Notes under the pieces: generated by a model
The model's input: only the letters and a program-made list of their open reading frames with translations
Told to the model about the DNA's origin: nothing
The model's database searches: none
Made by a program: the position numbers and the translations under genes
DNA from: Pseudomonas sp. PH1b
GTDB lineage: Bacteria; Pseudomonadota; Gammaproteobacteria; Pseudomonadales; Pseudomonadaceae
Reading direction: 5' to 3'
Length of the DNA stretch: 64,000 bases
Assembly: GCF_000633395.1 (NCBI RefSeq)
Contig: NZ_AYMU01000001.1
Location: forward strand, 494,753-558,752
Part shown: one piece after another, positions 43,204 through 51,886 of the stretch
Position numbering within the stretch: the stretch's first letter is position 1
How the letters are laid out: every line of letters begins with the position of its first letter

Positions 43204-44091
43204 ATGAGTTACTACCAGCCCGGCATCCTCGCTGCACCCGTTCCGTCCCAGGCCCGTCACCTGTTTTTTAGCCTTGAGTCCATCGAGGCCTTGCCCCAGG
43301 CCCTCGATCAATTGCTCACGCGGGTCGACGGCGCAACGGCGGTGGCAGGGTTTGGTGCTTCGCTGGTCAAGGCCCTGGGGGCTCGGGTGCAAGGGCTCAA
43401 GGCGTTCCCGGCGCTGACCGGGGTCGGTGTCGACAACCCTTCGACCCAGCACGCCCTGTGGGTCTGGTTGCACGGTGACGAGCGCGGCGAACTGCTGCAC
43501 CGCAGCAATGAGCTTGAGGCCGCTCTGGCCCCGGCCTTTCGCCTGGTGCAGATGAGCGAGGCGTTCCGCCACAAGACCGGCCACGACCTCACCGGCTACG
43601 AAGACGGCACGGAAAACCCCGAGGACCAGGCCGCTGTGGCCGCTGCACTGGCCACGGGCGATGACGGCCTGCGCGGTGGCAGCTTTGCCGCGATCCAGCA
43701 GTGGCAGCACGACTTCAAGGGGTTTGCCGCGATGTCGCCCGAAGCGCGTGACCACATCATCGGCCGCCGCCTGAGCGACAACGAAGAACTGGACGACGCG
43801 CCGGAATATGCCCACGTCAAGCGCACCGCCCAGGAAAGCTTTACCCCGGAAGCCTTCATGGTGCGCCGCTCGATGCCGTGGATCGAAGGCGACAAGGGCG
43901 GCCTGATGTTCCTGGCGTTTGGCTGCACCCTGAATGCCTTCGAAGTGCAGCTGCGACGCATGAGCGGCCTGGAAGACGGCATCGTCGATGGCCTGTACCG
44001 CATGAGCCGGCCGATCACCGGCGGCTACTACTGGTGCCCGCCGCTGCGGGACGGTCGCCTCGACCTGAGCGCGCTGCAAGCGCCGAAATGA
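43204..44091 (+). CDS. Dye-decolorizing (DyP-type) haem peroxidase 2
   Basis: A 295-residue class-B-like DyP peroxidase without a signal peptide. It shows GYEDGTENP (GXXDG motif with distal Asp), HDFKGFAAMSPEARDHIIGRR, the proximal His region EYAHVKRTAQESFTPEAFMVRRSMPW and the closing FEVQLRRMSGLEDGI. It is not a close copy of the DyP gene at 14.2 kb; the two differ in length and in all linker regions. TCAGGAGTTCCC precedes the ATG. The stop overlaps the start of the following oxidoreductase (ATGA), so both are made together. Confidence 0.94.
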   Translation: MSYYQPGILAAPVPSQARHLFFSLESIEALPQALDQLLTRVDGATAVAGFGASLVKALGARVQGLKAFPALTGVGVDNPSTQHALWVWLHGDERGELLHRSNELEAALAPAFRLVQMSEAFRHKTGHDLTGYEDGTENPEDQAAVAAALATGDDGLRGGSFAAIQQWQHDFKGFAAMSPEARDHIIGRRLSDNEELDDAPEYAHVKRTAQESFTPEAFMVRRSMPWIEGDKGGLMFLAFGCTLNAFEVQLRRMSGLEDGIVDGLYRMSRPITGGYYWCPPLRDGRLDLSALQAPK

Positions 44092-45077
44092 ACACCGGGG
44101 CCGAGCCGCTGAGGACCGTGCGCTGGGGCATGATCGGTTGCGGCAGTGTTACCGAGCGCAAGAGCGGCCCGGCCTTCTACAAGGCTCCAGGGTCGGCGCT
44201 GGTGGCGGTGATGGGACGCCGGGCCGAGGCGGTGCGCGACTATGCGCAGCGCCACGGCATTGCCCGCTGGTACACCGATGCCCAGGCCCTGATCGACGAC
44301 CCTGAGGTGGACGCGGTGTACATTGCCACGCCCCCCGACAGTCATCACGCCTACAGCCTGCAAGTGGCCGCCGCCGGCAAGCATTGCTGCGTGGAAAAAC
44401 CCATGGCCCTGCATGCCGGGCAAAGCCTGGCCATGCAGCAGGCCTTCGAGCAGGCCGGGTTGCATCTGTTCGTCTCCTATTACCGGCGTTCCTTGCCGCG
44501 CTTTGCGCAGGTGCGGCAATGGCTGGCGGATGGGCGCATCGGTACGGTCCGGCACTTGCACTGGAGCCTGAGCAAGGCCGCCTCCGAGGCCGACCGCAGC
44601 GGCGCGGCCAATTGGCGTACCGACCCGCAAGTGGCCGGCGGCGGCTATTTCGCCGATTTGGCCAGCCATGGCCTGGACCTGTTCCAGTACCTGCTGGGCG
44701 ATATCGTCGAGGTGGCCGGCTTCAGCACCCGCCAGGCCGGGCTGTATGCCGCCGAGGATGCGGTCAGCGCCAGCTGGCGCTTCGCCTGTGGGGCGCTGGG
44801 TAGCGGCGCCTGGAACTTCGTCGCCGACCGCCGGGTGGACCGGGTGGAAATCATCGGCAGCCAGGGGCGCATCACTTTTTCCGTGTTCGACGAGCATCCG
44901 CTGCAACTCGAAGCCGAAGAGACCCTGAACCTGTTCATCGACAACCCCGAGCACATCCAGTGGCATCACGTGCAGGGCATGAACGCCCATATCCGCGGCC
45001 AGATCCGGCACCCGGCCCTGGCCAGCGAAGCCCTGAAGACCGACCGGCTGATGGACCGGATCCTGCAGCGCGGCTGA
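44088..45077 (+). CDS. Gfo/Idh/MocA-family NAD(P)-dependent oxidoreductase
   Basis: A 329-residue dehydrogenase with an N-terminal Rossmann fold (VRWGMIGCGSVTERKSGPAF, residues 11-30; DAVYIATPPDSHHAY) and the family EKP motif (CCVEKPMALHAGQS, residues 100-113). The C-terminal alpha/beta domain contains GGGYFADLASHGLDLFQYLLG with the catalytic-region His. Substrates in the family are sugars, inositols or bile-pigment-type molecules. Overlap with the DyP gene (ATGA) implies a shared function; no ligand-specific residues were recognised. Confidence 0.92.
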   Translation: MNTGAEPLRTVRWGMIGCGSVTERKSGPAFYKAPGSALVAVMGRRAEAVRDYAQRHGIARWYTDAQALIDDPEVDAVYIATPPDSHHAYSLQVAAAGKHCCVEKPMALHAGQSLAMQQAFEQAGLHLFVSYYRRSLPRFAQVRQWLADGRIGTVRHLHWSLSKAASEADRSGAANWRTDPQVAGGGYFADLASHGLDLFQYLLGDIVEVAGFSTRQAGLYAAEDAVSASWRFACGALGSGAWNFVADRRVDRVEIIGSQGRITFSVFDEHPLQLEAEETLNLFIDNPEHIQWHHVQGMNAHIRGQIRHPALASEALKTDRLMDRILQRG

Positions 45078-45100
45078 TCCGTGGGGGCATGCCTTGCGGG

Positions 45101-45570
45101 CCTCTTCGCCGGCAAGCCGGCTCCTACGAGGAACTGCACGATCTATCTGATTGCTGTAGGCGCTGGCTTGCCAGCGAAGGCGCCCGTCCAGGCGATGCAA
45201 GACTCAAGGTCCTCTTCGCCGGCAAGCCGGCTCCTACGGGGAACTGCATGATCTATCTGATTGCTGTAGGCGCTGGCTCGCCAGCGAAGGCGTCCGTTCA
45301 GGCGATGCAAGACTCAAGGGCCTGTTCGCCGGCAAGCCGGCTCCTACGGGGAACTGCACGATCTATCTGATTGCTGTAGGAGCTGGCTTGCCAGCGAAGG
45401 CGCCCGTCCAGGCGATGCAAGACTCAAGGGCCTGTTCGCCGGCAAGCCGGCTCCTACGGGGATCTGCGCGGTCTGTCTGACTGCTGTAGGAGCTGGCTTG
45501 CCAGCGAAGGCGTCCACCCAGGCGGTGCAAGACTCAAGGACCTCTTCGTCGGCAAGCCGGCTCCTACGGG
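45101..45570. repeat. Tandem array of four and a half 110-bp REP-doublet (REPIN) units, array B (inverted relative to array A)
   Basis: CCTCTTCGCC or its variants recur at 45,101, 45,211, 45,321, 45,431 and 45,541, an exact 110-bp period. Units hold GCCGGCAAGCCGGCTCCTAC and GTAGGAGCTGGCTTGCCAGC with near-identical spacers. Read on the minus strand, both REPs and both spacers line up with those of array A at 30 kb (for example AGATAGATCGTGCAGTTCC here against AGATAGACCGTGCAGATCC there). The two arrays are therefore inverted copies of one family. It separates the Gfo/Idh gene from the TorF-type porin gene. Confidence 0.95.
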
Positions 45571-45587
45571 GGCGGGCGGCTGGTCGC

Positions 45588-46325
45588 TCAGAAGGTCTTG
45601 GTGACGCTGGCCACCCAGGTCGCTCCGCACAGGTCGCTGAAGCCGTAGTTGCTGGTGCACTGGCTGCGGGACAGGTCGGTGTCGATGTAGCTCAGGCCCA
45701 GTTCCAGCCCGGCCAGTTCCCGGGTCAGTTTGGCTTGCCATTCGTGGTAGCTGTCCTCGCCCTGGCCCGAGGCACGGATCAGCCGCGGGTCCTTGAAGTC
45801 CATCTGGCCGTAGCGCAGTTGCAGCCCCAGTTCCAGGGGCAGTCGGGTCTCGTAGCCGAGGTAGCGGTACAGGGTGCTCTGCTGGCTGTCGAGGCCGGGG
45901 GCATCGTCGGAGTAATAGGCTGCCAGCTTGACCCCGTAGACGCTGAGGATGCCGTACACCTCGCTCTGGTTGAACTGGGCTTCCCGGGGGTAGCTGTACT
46001 TCAGGTAGCCCAGGTCCAGGCTGATGTCTGCGCTGGCCTGCCACAGCCAGCCGCCGTAGTAGTCGACTTCCTGGCGGGTCTTCAGGCCACCGCCGAAATC
46101 GACGTTGGAGCTCCAGGTGCCCAGGTACAGGCCGCTGCTGTGCAGCAGGGTCACGGCAGCCTGGGCCGCGGGGTCGTTCTGGGTCTGGGAGATGCCGCGG
46201 GTGCGGTAGTCGCTGGCCAGGGTCAGCTCCAGTTCCACGGCCAGGTCGTCGGTCAGGGGCAGGGCGTGGCCGGCCTGCGGCAGCAGGCACACGGCGCCCA
46301 GGGTGAGCAGGGTGAGGGTCTTCAT
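45588..46325 (-). CDS. TorF-family putative porin
   Basis: A 245-residue exported protein with signal peptide (MKTLTLLTLGAVCLLPQAGHA) and the TorF/TIGR02001 pattern: LELTLASDYRTRGISQTQNDPAAQAAVTL split over short beta strands, LYLGTWSSNVDFGGG, VDYYGGWLWQ, DLGYLKYSYP and a C-terminal VASVTKTF ending in Phe. A cysteine pair near the end (SQCTSNYGFSDLCG) fits a disulfide. These small barrels are often next to transport or catabolic genes; here the next gene read the same way is a periplasmic amidohydrolase starting about 1.8 kb upstream, with 101 bp between the two genes. Confidence 0.85.
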   Translation of the reverse strand: MKTLTLLTLGAVCLLPQAGHALPLTDDLAVELELTLASDYRTRGISQTQNDPAAQAAVTLLHSSGLYLGTWSSNVDFGGGLKTRQEVDYYGGWLWQASADISLDLGYLKYSYPREAQFNQSEVYGILSVYGVKLAAYYSDDAPGLDSQQSTLYRYLGYETRLPLELGLQLRYGQMDFKDPRLIRASGQGEDSYHEWQAKLTRELAGLELGLSYIDTDLSRSQCTSNYGFSDLCGATWVASVTKTF

Positions 46326-46426
46326 GGGTATCCCGTTGTTGTGATTGTTATGGGGGAGCGGGCAAGGCGGCGCCGTACCCCGGCGTCACCAGGGCGCGGG
46401 GCAGGCGGTGCAACGGTGGCGCGGGG

Positions 46427-48169
46427 TCAGAGCGGGCGGCTGTAGATCTCGCGGCCGGCGAACCAGGTCTGCAGCACCTGGGTTTCATGCAGGGCCTTTT
46501 CATCGACAGCGAACACGTCGCGATCGACGACGATGAAGTCGGCCTGCTTGCCGGCTGTCAGCGAGCCGATCTGCTGCTCCAGGCCAAGGGTGCGCGCGGC
46601 ATTCAGGGTGTAGGCGTAGAACAGGGTTTCGCGGTCCAGGCTTTCATCGGCATTGAGCACCCCCATCGGGCCCTGGCGGGTGATGGCCTGGGCCATGGCG
46701 TTCCATGGGTTGGGCGAGGACACCGGCCAGTCGCTGGCACCGGCGAGGGTCGCGCCCTGCTTGAGCAGCGAGTGCGCCGGGTACTGGTAGCGGAACGCCA
46801 GGGCACTGACGTAGGGCTTGATCATGTCGGTGGTGTAGTCGTCGGCCGAGGCCCACAGCAGTTGCATCGAGGCGATCACGTTGAGCGGCTTGAACCGGGC
46901 GAACTCCTTGGGGTTGACCATCTGCAGGTGGGTGATGGAGTGGGTGATGCCGCTCTGGCGGTCCTTGCGTGCCTGCTCGATGCCGTTCAGGGATTCACGC
47001 ACCGCGCGGTCGCCGATGGCATGGATGTGCACCAGCCAGCCGCGCTGGTCGATGGCGCTGACCAGCTCGCCGAAGTGCGCCGGGTCGATCAGCAGTTCGC
47101 CGGGTTTGTGGGAGTTCTTGTAGGGTTCGAGCATCGCTGCGCTCTGGGCCGGGTACTCGATCACCCCGTCGGCGAAGATCTTGATCCCTGGCAGCGTCAG
47201 GTTGGGGATGCCCTGGAATTGCTGGCGCACCTTGTCCAGGGTGTCGAGGTCGGCCGGTACGCTTTTCGGGTTGGCCACCAGCAGCGCGGCGACGTGGGCG
47301 GTCAGGCCGCCGCTTTGCGCCAGGGCCTTGTAGGCGGGGAGCATGCCCACGGTCTTTTCGGTGGGCTTGAGGGCGAACAGCGCTTCGCCGGGGGCGGCGT
47401 TGGCGGCCGGGTCCATCCAGGCGGTGATGCCCAGGCTGTTGTTGTAGTGCAGGGCCGATTGCGCCGCTCGCAGCAGGGTCGCGGCGTCGGCCACCGGCAT
47501 CTGCGCCGCGACCCGGTCCCAGCCGGCGTCCACCAGGAATCCGTTGGGGCGGCCGTCCGCCAGGCTGCCGATGGTGCCGCGCTCGGCCTCGGGCAGGCGC
47601 TTGAGCAGGGCGGCGTCGATGCCGGCGCGTTGCAGCATGACGTCATTGGCCCAGGCGGTGTGGTGGTCGCTGCCGGTGAGCACCACCGCTACCTTGGCCC
47701 ACTCACCGCGGTTGAAACGCTGGCCCAGGGCTTCGGCCTGGGCCCAGTAGGCCGAACTGATGCCGGCGATGTTCAGCACATCGCCGTGCCGGGCGGTGCC
47801 GTCGTCACGCCAGGTGCGCAGGCGCTGCTCCAGCTCGTCGAGCTTGAGCACTTCGTCCTGCAGATTGGCGGAGGTCATTTCCAGGCCGCCGAAGATCGCG
47901 TGGGAGTGGGTGTCGATCAGGCCCGGCATCAGGGTCTTGCCCTGCAGATCGATGACCCGGGTGCCCTTGTCGATCAGCGCCTTGATCTGTGCATCGCTGC
48001 CCACCTGCAAGACCTTGCCGTTCTCCACTGCCAGGGCCTGGACCTTGGGCTGGGCGCGGTCGGCGGTGAAGATCTGGCCATTGAGCAGCACCAGGTCGGT
48101 GGCGGCCATGGCTTCCATCGAGGCAAAACCCATGGCGACCAGCAGCAGGTTGGGGATGAATCTTTTCAT
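46427..48169 (-). CDS. Exported metal-dependent amidohydrolase (YtcJ/amidohydrolase-3 type)
   Basis: A 580-residue protein with a signal peptide (NLLLVAMGFASMEAMA) and an amidohydrolase family 3 fold: ADLVLLNGQIFTAD-like N-terminal beta sandwich, LMPGLIDTHSHAIFGG with two metal-binding His, GSDHHTAWAN, PGIKIFADGVIEY, WLVHIHAIGDRAVRESL, GITHSITHLQMV and the late Asp in GASDWPVSSPNPW. C-terminal GSLTAGKQADFIVVDRDVF is typical. AAGGA lies 8 nt before the ATG. It is divergent from a LysR regulator with 103 bp between starts and read toward the TorF porin. Substrate unknown; family members hydrolyse N-acyl or cyclic amide bonds. Confidence 0.9.
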   Translation of the reverse strand: MKRFIPNLLLVAMGFASMEAMAATDLVLLNGQIFTADRAQPKVQALAVENGKVLQVGSDAQIKALIDKGTRVIDLQGKTLMPGLIDTHSHAIFGGLEMTSANLQDEVLKLDELEQRLRTWRDDGTARHGDVLNIAGISSAYWAQAEALGQRFNRGEWAKVAVVLTGSDHHTAWANDVMLQRAGIDAALLKRLPEAERGTIGSLADGRPNGFLVDAGWDRVAAQMPVADAATLLRAAQSALHYNNSLGITAWMDPAANAAPGEALFALKPTEKTVGMLPAYKALAQSGGLTAHVAALLVANPKSVPADLDTLDKVRQQFQGIPNLTLPGIKIFADGVIEYPAQSAAMLEPYKNSHKPGELLIDPAHFGELVSAIDQRGWLVHIHAIGDRAVRESLNGIEQARKDRQSGITHSITHLQMVNPKEFARFKPLNVIASMQLLWASADDYTTDMIKPYVSALAFRYQYPAHSLLKQGATLAGASDWPVSSPNPWNAMAQAITRQGPMGVLNADESLDRETLFYAYTLNAARTLGLEQQIGSLTAGKQADFIVVDRDVFAVDEKALHETQVLQTWFAGREIYSRPL

Positions 48170-48272
48170 CGAGCATTTCCTTATTATTCTGGGTGATCGG
48201 CAGATTAGGGGCTGATCACGCTCAGCAGAACGCCTCGCCAGCGAAAAACATTTTTGCCTGAATGGAAAAACC

Positions 48273-49190
48273 ATGGACAAGTTGAGTGCCTTGAAGATGT
48301 TCGTGGTCACCGCGCAACTGGGCAGTTTCAGCCGGGCTGCCGAGCAATTGGGCAAGACCCCCTCGGCCCTGACCAAGGCGGTCAACCACCTGGAGGCCGA
48401 CCTCGGCGCGCGCTTGTTCGAGCGCAGCACCCGGCGCATCGTGCTCACCGAGGTCGGCCGGCTCTACCTGGAAACCGCGCGCCAGGTGCTGCAGCGGCTG
48501 GAAGAGGTGGGCGAGGAGGTCGAGCAGTTGCAGCATGGCCTGCGGGGCAATCTCAAGGTCACCGCGCCCCTGGCCTACGGCCAGGCGTTTCTCGATCAGG
48601 TCTGTGGCGGTTTTCTGCAGCAGTACCCGCAGATCAACCTGCAGGTGGACCTGTGCGACGAGTTCGTCAACCTGTTGGAAAGCGGCTACGACCTGGCCCT
48701 GCGCGAAGGCCATGACGACTTGCCGGGGCTGATCGCCCGGGTGGTCGGGCGCAATTGCCTGGCCCTGTGTGCCAGCCCCGTCTACCTGGCCCGCAAGGGC
48801 CTGGCGGTGACCCCGCAGACCCTCGACCAGCATGAATGGCTGCTCTATCGCCACCCCTTGCTCAGTCGCGAGTTCTGGTGGGTCGAGCGCGACGGCCAGC
48901 GCCTGAGCCTGGCGCAACCCCTGGCACCGCGGTTGCGCAGCGACAACTACGACCTGCTGCTGGCCAATGCCCTGGCCGGGGTCGGGCTGTTGCACACCCC
49001 GCTGTGGAGCGCCGCGCCCTACCTGGCCGACGGGCGCCTGGTGCGCTTGATGGCGGACTACGCCATCGACCCGGATTCCTTCGGTCCGCACATCCTCGCG
49101 GTCTACCCCAGCCACCGCCGGGCGACGGCCAAGGTGCAGGCGTTCATCGACTATGTGGAAGGTTTTCTGGCCAGCCGCGGGCTGGACTGA
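48273..49190 (+). CDS. LysR-family transcriptional regulator (divergent from amidohydrolase)
   Basis: A 305-residue LysR regulator of the CrgA/DmlR-like subgroup: HTH at residues 1-60 (KLSALKMFVVTAQLGSFSRA, KTPSALTKAVNHLEADLGAR), effector domain from about residue 90 (RGNLKVTAPLAYGQAFL, YDLALREGHDDLPGLIAR, ANALAGVGLLHTPLW). Divergent placement suggests it controls the amidohydrolase and perhaps the TorF porin. A fragmentary second promoter region is not needed for lexA2, which starts 39 bp after its stop. Confidence 0.92.
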   Translation: MDKLSALKMFVVTAQLGSFSRAAEQLGKTPSALTKAVNHLEADLGARLFERSTRRIVLTEVGRLYLETARQVLQRLEEVGEEVEQLQHGLRGNLKVTAPLAYGQAFLDQVCGGFLQQYPQINLQVDLCDEFVNLLESGYDLALREGHDDLPGLIARVVGRNCLALCASPVYLARKGLAVTPQTLDQHEWLLYRHPLLSREFWWVERDGQRLSLAQPLAPRLRSDNYDLLLANALAGVGLLHTPLWSAAPYLADGRLVRLMADYAIDPDSFGPHILAVYPSHRRATAKVQAFIDYVEGFLASRGLD

Positions 49191-49220
49191 TTGGCGGTTC
49201 TTGTCAGATAAATCTGAGAA

Positions 49221-49236
49221 GAGTACAAATGTACTC
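49221..49236. promoter_or_regulatory. LexA2-type operator of the mutagenesis cassette
   Basis: A perfect 16-bp palindrome GAGTAC-AAAT-GTACTC lies directly at the start of lexA2. It fits the GTAC-N4-GT(A/G)C core described for the second LexA protein of Pseudomonas putida, rather than the CTGT-N8-ACAG box of LexA1. The ATG at 49,229 lies inside it and a second ATG at 49,238 just after it, so repressor binding would block transcription and overlap the translation start. Confidence 0.8.
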
Positions 49237-49846
49237 CATGACGACTTTATCTCCCCGCCGCAGTGCCATCCTGACGTTTATCCGCGAACGCATCGCCGAT
49301 CATGGTCAGCCCCCAAGCCTCGCTGAAATCAGCGAGGCTTTCGGTTTCGCCTCCCGCAGCGTGGCGCGCAAGCACGTGCTGGCGCTGACCGAGGCCGGGT
49401 TTATCGAGGTCAACCCGAACCAGGCCCGGGGCATCCGCCTGGTGCATCAGGGCCGGCGCCCCGAACTGCTGGAGATCCCGGTGCTGGGGCGGGTGGCCGC
49501 CGGTGCGCCGATCGATGCCGATGCCCAGGTGCACAGCCGCTTGATGCTCGATGCCGGGCTGTTTTCCCGTACCCCGGACTACCTGTTGCGGGTGCAGGGC
49601 GACTCGATGATCGGCGACGGCATTCTCGATGGCGACCTGGTGGCAGTGCGCCGCAGCAGCGAGGTGCGCAACGGCCAGATCGTGGTGGCCCGGCTGGACG
49701 GTGAGGTCACCATCAAGCGTTTTGAGCGCAGTGGCGAGCAGGTGCGCCTGCTGCCGCGCAACCCGGCGTATGAACCGATCCTGGTGGAGGCCGATCGGGA
49801 GCTGGCCATCGAAGGGGTGTTCTGTGGCCTGGTGAGGCAAGGCTGA
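49229..49846 (+). CDS. lexA2: LexA2 repressor
   Basis: A 205-residue LexA-family repressor: winged-HTH domain (residues 5-70: RRSAILTFIRERIADHGQPP, LAEISEAFGFASRSVARKHVL) and S24 peptidase domain (about 85-205) with the cleavage site in VAAGAPI, the catalytic Ser in VQGDSMIGDGILDGD and Lys in GEVTIKRFER. The Ala-Gly cleavage pair is preserved. Start 49,229 has GAGAAGAG upstream; MTTLSPRR at 49,238 is the alternative. It is the first gene of the imuA-imuB-dnaE2 cassette, ends with TGATG overlap into imuA and most likely represses itself and the cassette. Confidence 0.95.
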   Translation: MYSMTTLSPRRSAILTFIRERIADHGQPPSLAEISEAFGFASRSVARKHVLALTEAGFIEVNPNQARGIRLVHQGRRPELLEIPVLGRVAAGAPIDADAQVHSRLMLDAGLFSRTPDYLLRVQGDSMIGDGILDGDLVAVRRSSEVRNGQIVVARLDGEVTIKRFERSGEQVRLLPRNPAYEPILVEADRELAIEGVFCGLVRQG

Positions 49847-50463
49847 TGGGCGCCGTGGTTGCCCTGGACTCGCTGTTCAATGCCGGCCGGGTGTGGAAGG
49901 GCCGGCCGGCTGCGCCCAGCGTCAGCCCGCAGCCCACGGGCCATGCGGCGCTGGATGCGGCCTTGCCCAGTGGCGGTTGGCCGGAAGCGGCCCTGAGCGA
50001 GATCCTCATCGCCGCCGAGGGCGTGGGCGAGTTGCAACTGTTATGGCCGACCCTGGCGCGGCTGGCGGCGGCGGGCGAGCGCATCGTGCTGGTGGCGCCA
50101 CCCTACGTGCCCTATCCCCAGGCCTGGCAGAACGCCGGGGTGGATGTGCGCCAGTTGTCGCTGATCCGGGCGGCCGACCGCGATGCCCTGTGGGCGGCCG
50201 AGCAGTGCCTGCGCTCGGGCAGTTGCGGTGCGGTGCTGTGCTGGCCGCAACAGGCCGATGACCGGGCCTTGCGGCGCCTGCAGGTGGCAGCCGAGACCGG
50301 CCAGACCCTGGCCTTCGCCTATCGCTCGCAGGCCGAGGCCGTCAACCCGTCGCCAGCGGCCCTGCGGATCGCGGTGGATGCCCGGCCGGCGCAGTTGCGG
50401 GTGCTCAAGTGCCGGGGCGGGCTGGCCCATTCGGCACCGATTGCTTTCAGCCCGGGGCATTGA
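49846..50463 (+). CDS. imuA: ImuA (SulA/RecA-like mutagenesis accessory protein)
   Basis: A 205-residue protein with weak RecA/SulA-like similarity: GHAALDAALPSGGWPEAALSE-type N-terminal block in two pieces (GHAALDAALPSGGWPEA, LSEILIAAEGVGELQLLWP), RIVLVAPPYVPYPQAW and a central DRALRRLQVAAETGQTLAFAYR. It overlaps lexA2 by one base (TGATG) and precedes imuB by 7 bp. ImuA, ImuB and DnaE2 form the inducible mutasome; ImuA inhibits or modulates RecA in related systems. Confidence 0.93.
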   Translation: MGAVVALDSLFNAGRVWKGRPAAPSVSPQPTGHAALDAALPSGGWPEAALSEILIAAEGVGELQLLWPTLARLAAAGERIVLVAPPYVPYPQAWQNAGVDVRQLSLIRAADRDALWAAEQCLRSGSCGAVLCWPQQADDRALRRLQVAAETGQTLAFAYRSQAEAVNPSPAALRIAVDARPAQLRVLKCRGGLAHSAPIAFSPGH

Positions 50464-50470
50464 GGTTGCC

Positions 50471-51886
50471 ATGCGCTGGGTCTGTATCCTGTTCCCGCAA
50501 TTGGCGCTGGACGCGGCGCTGCGCCAGCGCGCCGAACCCGAGGCGCCCCTGGCGCTGCTCAGCGGTACCCCGCAGCGGCGGGTGATCCAGGCGGTGAATG
50601 AGGCCGCCCGGCAACTGGGCCTGCGCCCCGGGCAGTCGCTGACCGCCGCCCAGGCCCTGACCAAGGCCTTTGCCAGCGCCGAATACGACCCGCAGCAGAT
50701 CGAGCACTGGCAGCAGTTCCTGGCGGCCTGGGCCTATTCCTTCAGTTCCCAGGTCAGCGTTGCCTACCCGCGCACTTTGGTGCTGGAGATCGAATCGAGC
50801 CTGGGGCTGTTCGGCCCCTGGCCGCAGCTGGAGGCGCGCCTGCGCCGGGAACTTGTGGCCCTGGGCTTTCGTCACCGGATTGTCGCCGCGCCCAACCCGG
50901 CGGCGGCCCGGGCCCTGGCCAATGCCTACGACGGGCTGGCGGTGGCCGATCAGGCAAGCTTGCGCCAGGCCCTGGGGCCGATGCCCATCGAGCGCCTGGG
51001 GCTGGTGCCGGAGCAGGCCACGGCCTTGTCGCGCATGGGCCTGCGCACCTTCGAGCAATTGCGCGCCTTGCCCCGGCCAAGCCTGGCCCGGCGTTTTGAT
51101 GGCGGCTTGCTCAAGCACCTCGATACCTTGCTCGGGGAACGCCCGCTGGGGCTGGCCTTCTACCAGCCGCCGGACCGTTTCGACCTGCGCATCGAACTGA
51201 ATTTCGATGTGCTGTCGCACCAGGCGCTGCTGTTTCCCCTGCGCCGGTTGACGGCCGACCTGGCGGCCTTTCTCTGCGGCCGCGACAGCGGGGTGCAGCG
51301 CTTTGCCCTGCACCTGGAACATGCCGAGGGCGCCGACACCCTGATCCCGGTGGGCCTGCTCAGCGCCGAGCGCGACCCGGCGCTGCTCTTCGAACTGGCC
51401 CGCGGGCGCCTGGAGCAGATCCAGGTGCCGGCGCCGGTGCGCAACCTGCGGCTGGTGGCCGAGGACCTGCCCTTGTTCGTGCCCCAGCACACCGAGCTGT
51501 TCGACGAGCGCCCGCAGCAGAACCTGCCCTGGGAGCAGTTGCGCGAGCGCCTGCGGGCGCGCTTGGGGGATGAGGCGGTGCAGGGCCTTGGGCACCGCGC
51601 CGATCATCGTCCCGAATGCAGCTGGCAGGCCCTGAGCGACCCGCGGCCGTGCCCGGCCAGCCCCGGGCTGCGCCGCCCCGGCTGGCTGTTCAGCGAGCCC
51701 CAGGCCTTGAGCGAGGACACGGTGCGCATCCTCATGGGCCCGGAACGCATCGAGTCTGGCTGGTGGGACGGGGGGGACGTGCGCCGCGACTACTACCTGG
51801 TGCAAACCCGCAGCGGCCAGCAGGGCTGGGCCTATCGCTGCGTCGGCGAACCCGGGCCGCTGCTGCTGCAAGGCTGGTTCGCATGA
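50471..51886 (+). CDS. imuB: ImuB (catalytically inactive Y-family polymerase-like protein)
   Basis: A 471-residue Y-family-like protein. The start [19 protein letters not shown] lacks the metal-binding Asp found in the DinB motif (DMDAFFAS). The [19 protein letters not shown] block replaces the acidic SIDE motif, so it cannot polymerise. The little-finger domain is present (about residues 230-340) and the long C-terminal tail contains [18 protein letters not shown], typical of ImuB. ImuB acts as a hub binding the beta clamp, ImuA and DnaE2. It overlaps dnaE2 by 4 bp. Confidence 0.94.
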   Translation: MRWVCILFPQLALDAALRQRAEPEAPLALLSGTPQRRVIQAVNEAARQLGLRPGQSLTAAQALTKAFASAEYDPQQIEHWQQFLAAWAYSFSSQVSVAYPRTLVLEIESSLGLFGPWPQLEARLRRELVALGFRHRIVAAPNPAAARALANAYDGLAVADQASLRQALGPMPIERLGLVPEQATALSRMGLRTFEQLRALPRPSLARRFDGGLLKHLDTLLGERPLGLAFYQPPDRFDLRIELNFDVLSHQALLFPLRRLTADLAAFLCGRDSGVQRFALHLEHAEGADTLIPVGLLSAERDPALLFELARGRLEQIQVPAPVRNLRLVAEDLPLFVPQHTELFDERPQQNLPWEQLRERLRARLGDEAVQGLGHRADHRPECSWQALSDPRPCPASPGLRRPGWLFSEPQALSEDTVRILMGPERIESGWWDGGDVRRDYYLVQTRSGQQGWAYRCVGEPGPLLLQGWFA

